Shown: piece after piece, positions 54,652-62,186 of the stretch
How positions within the stretch are numbered: position 1 is the stretch's first letter
Layout: each line of letters begins with the position of its first letter
Origin: Hyphomicrobiales bacterium
Lineage (GTDB): Bacteria > Pseudomonadota > Alphaproteobacteria > Rhizobiales > Rhizobiaceae
DNA length: 64,000 nucleotides
Assembly: GCA_900465675.1 (NCBI GenBank)
Contig: UBJR01000003.1
Span: 49,785 to 113,784 of the forward strand
Reading direction: 5' to 3'
Translations under genes and position numbers: made by a program
The notes under the pieces: generated by a model
The model's input: the letters and a program-made list of their open reading frames with translations, nothing else
What the model was told of the DNA's origin: nothing
Database searches by the model: none

Positions 54652-54680
54652 AGCCCGGTCCTGACAAGGCCGGGCTTTTG
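54652..54680 (+). terminator. Terminator of second chemotaxis receptor
   Basis: 7-bp stem AGCCCGG (54652-54658) and CCGGGCT (54670-54676) followed by TTTTG. Confidence 0.75.
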
Positions 54681-54798
54681 CGTTTTGCCCCCTGCTCAGG
54701 CGTTTTTGCATGGCAGCGCTGAATTTGCGCGACTTGTGGTAGATGCTGCGCTGCATCATATGTGAGTAGTCAATAATGAAGCTAAAGCGAGAAAGACA

Positions 54799-54966
54799 AT
54801 GTCTTACGTGAAGTCCATTCGTGAAGGTTTCCTCGGTCGCGCCTTCGCCGTTATCGGTGCCGCAAATGCAGTCAGCGCCGCAGTCGATGCAGGCCGCCGT
54901 CCGCAGGGCCGTCATCTGAAGGTGCTCGGTATCGATGCCGATGTGTTCGATCACATCCGCCGCTAA
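54799..54966 (+). CDS. Small conserved-looking protein, 55 residues
   Basis: Unrecognised small gene. ATG 54799 is preceded by GAGAAAG; the product starts MSYVKSIREGFLGRAFAVIG and ends DADVFDHIRR, with an Ala-rich middle that may form one amphipathic or weakly membrane-associated helix. Codon use matches the neighbours (third positions mostly G/C), and it has its own terminator at 54994-55019 as well as the upstream receptor terminator, which together mark an independent transcription unit. Confidence 0.7.
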   Translation: MSYVKSIREGFLGRAFAVIGAANAVSAAVDAGRRPQGRHLKVLGIDADVFDHIRR

Positions 54967-54993
54967 CAGCCGCTGAAACCCCCGCATGAAAAT

Positions 54994-55028
54994 AGCCCGC
55001 AACCGGTTGGTCGCGGGCTTTATTTTTG
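54994..55028 (+). terminator. Terminator after the 55-residue gene
   Basis: 7-bp stem AGCCCGC (54994-55000) and GCGGGCT (55013-55019) followed by TTATTTTTG, 27 bases after the stop codon. Confidence 0.8.
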
Positions 55029-55068
55029 TCTTGATGGCTGCGGCCGATGCCCCGCCGCAGCCCTGCTG

Positions 55069-56166
55069 TCAGGCCTCTACGCTCTTGGCGTGATGGCTGG
55101 GAGCATGTCCTTCCGCCGCTTCCCTGCGGTTGTGACGGATCGAGGACCAGAGCGAGATGCCGATCAGCGTCGCGCCACCAAGGCCGGTGATGACCTCAGG
55201 GATGTGATACAGCGTCTGCACATACATGATCACCGCCAGGATCAGGATCGCGTAGAATGCGCCGTGTTCCAGATAGCGGTATTCCGTCAGCGTGCCCTTT
55301 TCGACGAGCATGATGGTCATCGAGCGCACATACATGGCGCCGATGCCGAGGCCGATGGCGATGATAAACAGGTTCTGCGTCAGGGCGAAGGCGCCGATGA
55401 CGCCGTCGAACGAGAAGCTCGCATCCAGCACTTCCAGATAGATGAAGGCGCCGAGACCGCCGCGGGCGGCTTCGCTCATAGCCCGCTGCGAGGCATCCAG
55501 CAGGCCGCCGATGACTTCGACAGCCAGGAAGGTCACCAGGCCATAGATCGCGCTATACACGAAGGTGGTGGCTTCCTCGCCTTCCAGAAGCGACGAGAAG
55601 AGTAGGATGAGCAGGAGAACGACAGCGATCTCGATGCCCTTGATCGCCGCACCGCGCGACATCATCCGCTCGAGGGAGGAAATCCAGTGGATGTCCTTCT
55701 CGTGATTGAAGAAGTAGGAGAGGCCGACCATCATCAGGAATGTGCCGCCGAAGGCTGCGATCGGCAGGTGGGCGTCATTCATGATGCGGGCATATTCGGC
55801 CGGTTCGCGGGCCGCGAGGATGATCGCGTCGATCGGGCCGATCCCGGCTGCGATGACGACGATTGCCAGCGGGAAGACGATACGCATGCCGAAGACGGCA
55901 ATGACGATACCCCAGGTCAGGAAGCGATGCTGCCACTCTGGCGTCATTTCCTTCAGCTTGTTGGCGTTGACGATGGCGTTGTCGAAAGAAAGCGAAATCT
56001 CCAGCACGGCAAGCACCGCGCAGATGAAGAAGACGGTCGCCATGCCGCCGATCGTGCCCGTCGATTGCCAGCCGAGAATGGCGCCGAGTGCCAGGCCGAT
56101 GGCAGTGACGATGAAGGACCAGCGGAAATATCCGAGGGTCGAAGTTTGACTGGGAGACTGGTTCAT
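55069..56166 (-). CDS. DUF475 (TerC-like) integral membrane protein
   Basis: 365-residue membrane protein with about nine helices. Acidic residues in membrane segments, LEISLSFDNAIVNA near residue 55 and EVLDASFSFDGVIGAFA near 245, are the repeated SFDN/SFDG motifs of the TerC/DUF475 superfamily and suggest cation (for example manganese) handling. The C-terminal tail is His-rich (GHAPSHHAKSVEA). Single gene with a structured leader upstream. Transport activity is inferred. Confidence 0.9.
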   Translation of the reverse strand: MNQSPSQTSTLGYFRWSFIVTAIGLALGAILGWQSTGTIGGMATVFFICAVLAVLEISLSFDNAIVNANKLKEMTPEWQHRFLTWGIVIAVFGMRIVFPLAIVVIAAGIGPIDAIILAAREPAEYARIMNDAHLPIAAFGGTFLMMVGLSYFFNHEKDIHWISSLERMMSRGAAIKGIEIAVVLLLILLFSSLLEGEEATTFVYSAIYGLVTFLAVEVIGGLLDASQRAMSEAARGGLGAFIYLEVLDASFSFDGVIGAFALTQNLFIIAIGLGIGAMYVRSMTIMLVEKGTLTEYRYLEHGAFYAILILAVIMYVQTLYHIPEVITGLGGATLIGISLWSSIRHNRREAAEGHAPSHHAKSVEA

Positions 56167-56568
56167 GGCCGCACCTCTTTGGCGCGGACATCGTTTTTGA
56201 ACGTGGGTGTGGTGGAAGAACGCGGCATGCCAGAACGGGCATGCGCGAAAGGCATGGGGAGCTTTTTCATCGATTGAAAATCCGCCGGCTCTTTGCAGGC
56301 GGTACCGACATCACGAGAGCGCCGTAAAAACTCTCGCCAGAGGGGCCCGGCACCAGTGTTTATCCGTTGCCGATGTTTTCGCATGGGGGGCAACCACGCA
56401 CATCTCTGCGACGACGGACAAGCGCTTAGGTAATCAACTTATGCAGGCAGTCAAGAGGGAGGGGATGATTGCAGCCTGACTTTCTTTGGAACCATCCCCA
56501 GGCTCGCCCGTTTGGATGAGGTTGAGCGATCAGGATGATCGCGGGCGCGATCAAAAAGGAGGCCGATG
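56167..56568. other. Divergent intergenic region with leader hairpin
   Basis: 402 bases between the DUF475 start and a small plus-strand gene. In the DUF475 leader GCATGCC (56225-56231) and GGCATGC (56238-56244) form a 7-bp hairpin. A minus-strand reading frame at 56163-56393 is not supported by codon bias or a ribosome-binding site. No known riboswitch core is recognisable. Confidence 0.5.
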
Positions 56569-56802
56569 ATGCAGACTTCGACCCACTCCCCCGACAAGCG
56601 AACCGAGGCTGCCGACCGCATGAAGCGGGCGAAGCCGAACCGGATGCAAAAGGCGCAGGTGCTGCCACCGCATCAGGTCGATCTGACGCTGCCGCAATCC
56701 CCGAGGCACGACGTTCATGTGCCAGCCCATATGAGCGGCAGCGATCTGTCGCGCGGCGGTCCCGAGATCGCAGCCGACGCCGCAAAGGCCAAAGACAAAT
56801 AG
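56569..56802 (+). CDS. Small basic hypothetical protein, 77 residues
   Basis: Unrecognised small gene with a near-perfect AAGGAGG at 56556-56562. The second of two adjacent ATGs (56569) has six-base spacing and is preferred over 56566. The product is hydrophilic, rich in Lys, Arg, Pro and Asp (RMKRAKPNRMQKAQ, then DVHVPAHMSGSDLSRGGPEI), probably disordered and cytosolic. It is followed by another small gene after about 60 bases. Confidence 0.7.
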   Translation: MQTSTHSPDKRTEAADRMKRAKPNRMQKAQVLPPHQVDLTLPQSPRHDVHVPAHMSGSDLSRGGPEIAADAAKAKDK

Positions 56803-56863
56803 GCCGGGCTACCGGAATTTGCGACTTGGCGAACAGTTTTCAAGAACGACAGGTGAGACACGA

Positions 56864-57028
56864 ATGAAGACAAATCTTGTGCCGCAGGACATTTCGCTCA
56901 AGCACGAAGAAGAATGGCAGGCAGTCCGCACAGCCTCGGAGAAGGACGGCAAGCGTGAATCCAAGAGCTGGAACGCAGCATTTGCAGAGTCGAAACCCTC
57001 GCGTTCCGAATCCGTAAACGCGCGATAA
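56864..57028 (+). CDS. Small charged hypothetical protein, 54 residues
   Basis: Unrecognised. ATG 56864 with AGGTGAG upstream; product MKTNLVPQDISLKHEEEWQ onward is rich in Glu, Lys and Ser with no hydrophobic stretch, so likely disordered or helical and soluble. It is terminated by an excellent hairpin at 57047-57067, probably as the second gene of a two-gene unit with 56569-56802. Confidence 0.65.
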   Translation: MKTNLVPQDISLKHEEEWQAVRTASEKDGKRESKSWNAAFAESKPSRSESVNAR

Positions 57029-57046
57029 TTCATGGAAGACGATCAG

Positions 57047-57073
57047 ACGCCCGGTATTGCCGGGCGTTTTTGC
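57047..57073 (+). terminator. Terminator after the two small genes
   Basis: 8-bp stem ACGCCCGG (57047-57054) and CCGGGCGT (57060-57067) with five-base loop, then TTTTT. Confidence 0.9.
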
Positions 57074-57077
57074 GTTC

Positions 57078-57584
57078 TTATTGCTCGCCGTTGCTCTTTG
57101 AACCCTGATCACTTCCAAGTTTCTTTTCGATCTTACCGAAGGCGTAGAGCACACAGACGGCGGCAACCGTCGCAAAGACCGCGATCGGCCAATAGCCGAA
57201 ACCCGTCGCAAGGCCGATTCCGCCCGAAAGCCACATGCCGGCACCCGTCGTCAGGCCTTTGACCCGGCCGCGGGAGAATACGATCATCCCGGCAGCCAGG
57301 AAGGCAACACCTGCCGTGACCGCCTCGATGACGCGCAATGGGTCGATGCGAACCTGCGGATCATCGGTGAAGCCCGGCATGTGCACAGCCTCGATCGAGA
57401 TGATCGCAAAGAGAGCGGCCGCAAGGCTGACGAGAATATGCGTTCGAAAGCCGGCCGGGTGATCGCGGGCTTCGCGTTCGAAGCCGATCAGGCCGCCGAG
57501 GAGAATGGCACCGAAAAGGCGGGCGAAGATGACGGGGTAGTGGATGCGGGATTCCGGAAACATATCGGCGAGGACGAGGTCCAT
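57078..57584 (-). CDS. MgtC/SapB family membrane protein
   Basis: 168-residue membrane protein with the MgtC core: LFGAILLGGLIGFERE, FRTHILVSLAAALF, and AGVAFLAAGMIVFSRGRVKGLTTGAGMWLSGGIGLATG, listed in part. About four to five helices and a short charged tail. MgtC proteins support growth at low magnesium and modulate F1Fo-ATPase in pathogens; the family is broad, and many members have other roles. Confidence 0.88.
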   Translation of the reverse strand: MDLVLADMFPESRIHYPVIFARLFGAILLGGLIGFEREARDHPAGFRTHILVSLAAALFAIISIEAVHMPGFTDDPQVRIDPLRVIEAVTAGVAFLAAGMIVFSRGRVKGLTTGAGMWLSGGIGLATGFGYWPIAVFATVAAVCVLYAFGKIEKKLGSDQGSKSNGEQ

Positions 57585-57644
57585 GGAAGCGGTTCTCCAG
57601 CGGTGAATTCGCTGACTAACGCAACCGCCGCTGCTTTGTTCGCG

Positions 57645-58202
57645 TCAAAAGCCGATCGTTTCTTCGTATTTGTCCCAGGAGCTATACATCGCGTAGCGGC
57701 TGAGGCCCTTGATGGCGAAGTTTCCGTAGTAGGGGCTGAGCTGGAACTCAGCGGCAGATTCGCTCATCTTCTTGACCGCGCCGACATAGATCGCCGAGGC
57801 GAGGCCTGTGCGGTTGGCGCCGTGTTCGCAGTGAATGAGAAGCGGCTTGGGCGCATCTGCCATGATCTTGGCGAGCTTCTGCGCCTCCTCGATCGGCAGT
57901 TCTTTGGATGATGACATCGGAAAATCGATCAGCGTGATGCCGCGGTCTGCGGCGGCGGCCGATTCATCGAGGTACCAGCCAGTGCGCTTTTCGTTGCGAA
58001 GATTGAGGATCGTACGGATGTGATAGCGCGACGCGTATGCCTGGATGTCTTCGCCGCTTGGCTGTGCCGACCGGTAAAGCTCGCCTGCGATGACCTCGTG
58101 AAAATTGCCGGTTGCCTGTCCGAGCGCCGCATGGGCGCCGATCAGGGCTGCCAATCCGAGTGCCACAGAAGCTGGCCAAGCGATAAAACGAAAATAACGC
58201 AT
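57645..58202 (-). CDS. Exported dual-specificity/tyrosine phosphatase
   Basis: 185-residue protein from ATG 58202 (MRYFRFIAWPASVALGLAALIG), with one N-terminal hydrophobic segment that may be a signal peptide or anchor. The active-site P-loop is HCEHGANRTG, with nucleophile Cys125 and Arg131. The upstream FYRSAQP-like stretch ELYRSAQPSGEDIQAY and NLRNEKRTGWY are typical of SIW14/DSP-like bacterial phosphatases. Substrate unknown; a location outside the cytosol would be unusual and points to envelope or inositol-phosphate substrates. Confidence 0.87.
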   Translation of the reverse strand: MRYFRFIAWPASVALGLAALIGAHAALGQATGNFHEVIAGELYRSAQPSGEDIQAYASRYHIRTILNLRNEKRTGWYLDESAAAADRGITLIDFPMSSSKELPIEEAQKLAKIMADAPKPLLIHCEHGANRTGLASAIYVGAVKKMSESAAEFQLSPYYGNFAIKGLSRYAMYSSWDKYEETIGF

Positions 58203-58369
58203 ACTTACACCGATCGATCTGGCGTCCGTCCAACCATCCAAATGGGGGCTCTATGTGACGGGCGCCACCCTACCCGGAAAAAATGTGCAGTGGAAGCCAC
58301 GGGCTCCCGGCGCCAACCTTTCGGAAAGGATTGCCGTCCAATAATCCGGGCCTCACGGGATTCGGATCT

Positions 58370-59059
58370 ATGGCGAAGACAGCGACGCGCGGCCGCAGCC
58401 GCAAACCTTCGGGACGGGGCAGGGGCGCGAGCCGCGGCGGCGGCATCATGCCATGGGCGGTGATCGGTCTTCTCGCCGTCGGTGGTATTGCCACCTACGA
58501 CAACTGGAAGAGCGTCAAGCCGATGCTGGCAAAGGCTCCTGACGCTTCGATGATCACGGCGGCGATCCGCCCGGATGCGCCGAAGGCGCCTGCCGCAAAG
58601 CCTGAGCCGAAACAGATGGCGATGACAACGGTGCAGCCGCAGCGTCCCTTGCCACCGGCAGCCATTCCCGTGCCGGCGGCCCAGCCGGTCAAGGCATCGC
58701 CCGCCGACGTGCTGAACGGCAGTGCCACCTTCGGCTATTGCGGGCAGGGCGAACACGTCAATTGCGTCGGCGACGGCGGCGTCTTCTGGTACAAGGGCGA
58801 GAAGATCGTCGTTGCCGATGCCGTTCTGCCGGACGTTTCGGCGGCGCGCTGCGAAAACGAGCGGCGCCTCGGCTTTGCTGCCAAATCGCGGCTTTTCAAG
58901 CTTTTGAACGCCGGGCCGTTCGCCATGAACGCGGCCGGCAAGGGCGCCAATGGCGGCGCTCCAAGGGTCATCTCACGCGATGGACGTTCCTTCGGCGCGC
59001 AGCTGACCACCGAGGGGCTGGCGCGCAAGCCAGGCGCAAACGGCGCCTGGTGCGCCTGA
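58370..59059 (+). CDS. Membrane-anchored nuclease-fold (SNase-like) protein, probably inactive
   Basis: 229-residue protein from ATG 58370. The first 25 residues are Arg/Lys/Gly-rich, then one helix (residues 28-42) anchors it. A Pro/Ala-rich linker leads to a C-terminal domain from about 122 whose order of elements fits staphylococcal-nuclease-like proteins of Rhizobiales: a WYKGEKI strand, RCENERRLGFAA, LLNAGPF, SRDGRSFG, EGLARK, WC. Key positions differ: the usual DGDT is DGGV (135-138), the Arg of the following strand is Val (IVVAD, 146-150) and the terminal Glu of APE is Asp. Loss of the nuclease function is likely. Ends five bases from the convergent gene. Confidence 0.75.
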   Translation: MAKTATRGRSRKPSGRGRGASRGGGIMPWAVIGLLAVGGIATYDNWKSVKPMLAKAPDASMITAAIRPDAPKAPAAKPEPKQMAMTTVQPQRPLPPAAIPVPAAQPVKASPADVLNGSATFGYCGQGEHVNCVGDGGVFWYKGEKIVVADAVLPDVSAARCENERRLGFAAKSRLFKLLNAGPFAMNAAGKGANGGAPRVISRDGRSFGAQLTTEGLARKPGANGAWCA

Positions 59060-59064
59060 TCTGA

Positions 59065-59592
59065 TCACTTCTGCTTGGCGGGCTTTGGCTGCGGCGTTGC
59101 GGGTGCCGCGGCAGGTGCCGGCTGCACGGGCGTCTTGCCATTGGTCTGGAAGGTCGCAGCGAAGGTGCTGTCCTTGCTCTCGGCGGTGCATTCGATGGCA
59201 ACCGGCTTGCCGCCGTAGGGATTGCCGAAGGTGCAGCTGCCCGCGACCTTGACCTCACCCGTCATCTTCTGGCCGACGCCCGTCGTCACCATGGTCAAAG
59301 GGATTCGTGCATTTCCGTTGGAGGCCGGCTTGATCGCCTTGCCGTCGCCCTGGAAGCCCAGCATCTTGCCCTGCGCCGTGAAGATGAAGGTGACATCGCC
59401 ATTCGGCAGCGCCACGGCGGCCAGCTCGTTCTTGCAGGGTTTGGACACATCGAGCTTGCCGACGACGAGCTTGGAGCATCGTCCGGCAAGGGTCGTCACA
59501 CCGGCGCTCGGGAAGTTCTGCGTTTGGGCGTAGGCTGAAGAAGAAAGGGTCGCTGCAGACAGTGCTGCTGCGGCAATAATCAGTCGTCTCAT
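59065..59592 (-). CDS. Exported hypothetical protein
   Basis: 175-residue protein from ATG 59592, with a clear Sec signal peptide MRRLIIAAAALSAATLSSSAYA. The mature part has four Cys (GRCSKLVV, KPCKNELAAV, GSCTFGNP, IECTAESK), which could form two disulfides, and a C-terminal Pro/Ala/Lys tail. No assigned domain is recognised; similar proteins occur in Rhizobiaceae. Convergent with the nuclease-fold gene, five bases apart. Confidence 0.75.
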   Translation of the reverse strand: MRRLIIAAAALSAATLSSSAYAQTQNFPSAGVTTLAGRCSKLVVGKLDVSKPCKNELAAVALPNGDVTFIFTAQGKMLGFQGDGKAIKPASNGNARIPLTMVTTGVGQKMTGEVKVAGSCTFGNPYGGKPVAIECTAESKDSTFAATFQTNGKTPVQPAPAAAPATPQPKPAKQK

Positions 59593-59694
59593 GAGTTCAG
59601 GGGTCCTGTCATGCTGCTGGTCAGACTTTGTGACTGGCATGGTTGTGTGTCGGAATTTTGCCGCGCGCAACCCTGAAGCGCCCCAAAAAGTGAA

Positions 59695-59723
59695 ACGGGC
59701 CGCTACAGGGGATCGCGGCCCGT
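59695..59723 (-). terminator. Terminator of the 65-residue minus-strand gene
   Basis: 9-bp stem ACGGGCCGC (59695-59703) and GCGGCCCGT (59715-59723). Read on the minus strand it is followed by TTTCACTTTTT, 46 bases beyond the stop codon of the small gene. Confidence 0.8.
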
Positions 59724-59769
59724 TCCAGGAAGCGGGGGCGCCTTGGCGGCAGCCGCCCTCTTTATCTTC

Positions 59770-59967
59770 TCAGTGCCGCCGGTTGGCGTCTTCCATCGAC
59801 CAGCCGAAACGCCACGCCTCATAACGCGCATACCAGACTTCAAGGGCCGCAGCGTCCCAAATGGGCATGAATTCCGGGTGTGACATAGGGTTGTCGCTCA
59901 GCCTGTAGCCCAGGATGCGGTCACGAATGCCACGCTCCTGCATGTTCAGCAGCTCTTCGATTTCCAT
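59770..59967 (-). CDS. Small protein, 65 residues, possible Rmf/CrpP-like
   Basis: The ATG at 59967 has GAGGG five bases upstream, and a good terminator lies downstream, so it is a real gene. The product is acidic/aromatic (MEIEELLNMQERGIRDRILG... WYARYEAWRFGWSMEDANRRH); the pattern of a G-x-x-A/L-G-stretch, an NP, then W-x-x-GW resembles small ribosome-modulation-factor/CrpP-type proteins, but the match is weak. An in-frame ATG at 59943 is an alternative start. Function unknown. Confidence 0.65.
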   Translation of the reverse strand: MEIEELLNMQERGIRDRILGYRLSDNPMSHPEFMPIWDAAALEVWYARYEAWRFGWSMEDANRRH

Positions 59968-60231
59968 ATGCGCGCCCTCAACCGCCGGCCCCTCAGCCGA
60001 CAGGGTTAAGGAAACATTTCCATTTGCTAATGTCCAGAAATGCCAGCGTCATCCCCATTATTCACAGGATTAATCAGGACGGTCTCTTGACGCGAAATGC
60101 GCACGCGCGAGCGGATCAGTGCTACTTCTGGCAGCTATTTCATTCCCGAATTTAACCCTAACGCGACAATCGAATGGATACACGCGCGTACCGCAATTAT
60201 AAATCCGAGAGTGCTTATATGAGGGGTTTCG

Positions 60232-61911
60232 ATGCGCGGTATATTTGCGAAAGCCGTCCGGCTTATCCTGCACCCGGTTTGCCTGCTGATGGCGGCCGCG
60301 CTCTTCTTCGCATTGGTCCGCTATCTCGACACGCGCTGGCGCTTCATGCCTTATACGTTTTCGATGACGCTCGTCATTGCTGCGGCCCTATTTCTGGTCT
60401 CGCGGCGATATGCATTCTCGCTCTATGCGGCGGGTTCGGTCGTTGTGCTGATCGCGCTGGCTTCGCTGGTCAAATACGACCTCAAAGGTTTTGCGCTTCA
60501 CTACTATGATCTGATCTTCACCGGCGCCGACAAATCCGCGGTGAGTTTCCTCGCGTCAAACTACACGGGCATTCTGATCTCGGCGATCTGCATCCTTCTC
60601 GCGGTCATCGCAGGCCTTGCCCTGATCTTTGCTTTAGACAGGCCTCTACGGCTGAAGGTCAGGTGGCGGGCGGCTGGTCTGGCGGCGGTTCTGCCCTTGA
60701 CCTATCTGACCTTCCCGCCTGCGGTCGCCGATCAGCCGGCCTACCTGCCCTACATTTCCGGCTACAACGCATCGTCTTTTTTCATCTCGCTCGCTGACAT
60801 CCGCTATCCATTCGGCAGGATTGAGCTTTCCAATCACGTGGAAGCAGCCGAGATGCGGGCGATGGATGCCTCCGTGGATTGCGGCACGAAGCGCCCCGAC
60901 GTCGTTCTGGTTCTCAGCGAAAGCCAGACGGACCTCGCGAACTTTCCGCAGATAAAAGCCCCGGCAGAGACGCTGGCGTCGTTCCGCTCGCAGGACGGCG
61001 TTGTTCGTCCGCTTTATGTCGAGACCTATGGCGGCGGCACCTGGGTTACCAACTTTGCTGTGATGACCGGGCTTTCGGCGACGGATTTCGGCTGGCAGTC
61101 ATCCTATGTGACGCAGCTGATGGCCGGCAAGATCAAGGGCAGCTTTCCCGAGACGCTCGCCAAATGCGGCTACCGCACCGTGACCGTCATGCCGATGGAA
61201 TACAACTTCGTCAACGAAGGACCCTTCCTGACGTCGATCGGCTTCCAGGATATTTATGACATGAAGGCGATCGGCACCAGAGCCGAAGCGGAGGATGACC
61301 GGCCGTATTTCGATTTTGCCCGGAAGATCATCGCCGAGGAGCGCGCGAAGGACGACCGGCCGCTGCTGATCGCGATTCAGACGATGATGACGCATGGTCC
61401 CTACGACAAGCCGATCGTGCCGTCTTCCCTGGTCGCCGAGGCGAAGTATTCCGACGATGCCAAGGCGAACGAATATGTTCGGCGCGTCATTGCCGCACGC
61501 AAGGAAGTCGCATCGTTCATCGAAAGTCTGCGCGTCTCCCCGGGCAACCGCGGCACTGTGGTTATGGAATATGGCGATCACCAATCCGAAGCGACCCGCC
61601 CCTTCGTCGAAGAATCACTTGCGGGTGAGCCCATGCTCTCCGACTTCCGCTCGATCGCCTACCGCACCTTCGTCAGCATTCACGGCTTCGGCACGCCCGT
61701 TGATATGGCGCCGTTCGCGCGGCCGCTCGATATCGGTTTTCTGTCGTCAGCGCTTGCAGAAGCAGCGCAATTGCCGTCGTCGCCATTGATCCGGGACCTG
61801 CAATCGCTGCGTAAGACATGTGGCGGGCGGTATCATACCTGCCCGGAAAGAAGCCTTGTCGATGCCCATCTCAGCATGCGGGCGAACGCCGGAATGCTGG
61901 TTTTGCGGTGA
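60232..61911 (+). CDS. Sulfatase-fold membrane enzyme (LtaS/OpgB-like phosphotransferase family)
   Basis: 559-residue inner-membrane protein. Start ATG 60232 has GAGGGG five bases before it. Four to five helices fill residues 1-165, then an alkaline-phosphatase-superfamily ectodomain: VLVLSESQ with metal-ligand Glu230, nucleophile Thr270 in GGGTWVTNFAVMTGLS, and the later MTHGPYDKP and VVMEYGDHQSEATRP metal/phosphate sites. The family includes lipoteichoic acid synthases, OpgB phosphoglycerol transferases and lipid A phosphoethanolamine transferases. In rhizobia, modification of periplasmic glucans is a likely role, but I cannot distinguish the substrate. Confidence 0.88.
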   Translation: MRGIFAKAVRLILHPVCLLMAAALFFALVRYLDTRWRFMPYTFSMTLVIAAALFLVSRRYAFSLYAAGSVVVLIALASLVKYDLKGFALHYYDLIFTGADKSAVSFLASNYTGILISAICILLAVIAGLALIFALDRPLRLKVRWRAAGLAAVLPLTYLTFPPAVADQPAYLPYISGYNASSFFISLADIRYPFGRIELSNHVEAAEMRAMDASVDCGTKRPDVVLVLSESQTDLANFPQIKAPAETLASFRSQDGVVRPLYVETYGGGTWVTNFAVMTGLSATDFGWQSSYVTQLMAGKIKGSFPETLAKCGYRTVTVMPMEYNFVNEGPFLTSIGFQDIYDMKAIGTRAEAEDDRPYFDFARKIIAEERAKDDRPLLIAIQTMMTHGPYDKPIVPSSLVAEAKYSDDAKANEYVRRVIAARKEVASFIESLRVSPGNRGTVVMEYGDHQSEATRPFVEESLAGEPMLSDFRSIAYRTFVSIHGFGTPVDMAPFARPLDIGFLSSALAEAAQLPSSPLIRDLQSLRKTCGGRYHTCPERSLVDAHLSMRANAGMLVLR

Positions 61912-62048
61912 GTTTTCTTCATCTCTAATGTTGTAAAAATATCGTTAAAATTGCCCATAACAAGTTTTTGTTCATCTGCCGTTCAGAAAACTGTTTGGGA
62001 AAAGCACAGAGTGGCGCACACTCCTCCTTGTGAATAAGGAGATAGTGC

Positions 62049-62186
62049 ATGATTCGATTGACCGCGGCTCTGACGCTGTTCTCAGTCTATGCGTTTACGA
62101 TGTTCTTCATCGCATCCATTCCTGAGACCCCGTACCTGCAAACCGCAGCAACGACGATAACCGAAGACGCATCGCTTACGAAGTGA
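62049..62186 (+). CDS. Very small single-helix membrane protein, 45 residues
   Basis: ATG 62049 follows AAGGAGATAG with ideal spacing. Product MIRLTAALTLFSVYAFTMFF plus a short tail ending DASLTK has one hydrophobic helix of about 18 residues and a short soluble end rich in Thr. A hairpin AGGCTTG-GGGG-CAAGCCT downstream at about 62203-62220 with T-rich tail supports transcription. No family recognised. Confidence 0.65.
   Translation: MIRLTAALTLFSVYAFTMFFIASIPETPYLQTAATTITEDASLTK

Noticed and set aside
56163..56393. 76-residue minus-strand frame upstream of the DUF475 gene
   Set aside because: No ribosome-binding site, non-coding codon pattern, and its end overlaps the DUF475 start; more likely leader RNA.
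56167..56420. yybP-ykoY manganese riboswitch before the TerC-like gene
   Set aside because: Expected by gene context but I could not find the conserved core, so only a structured leader is reported.
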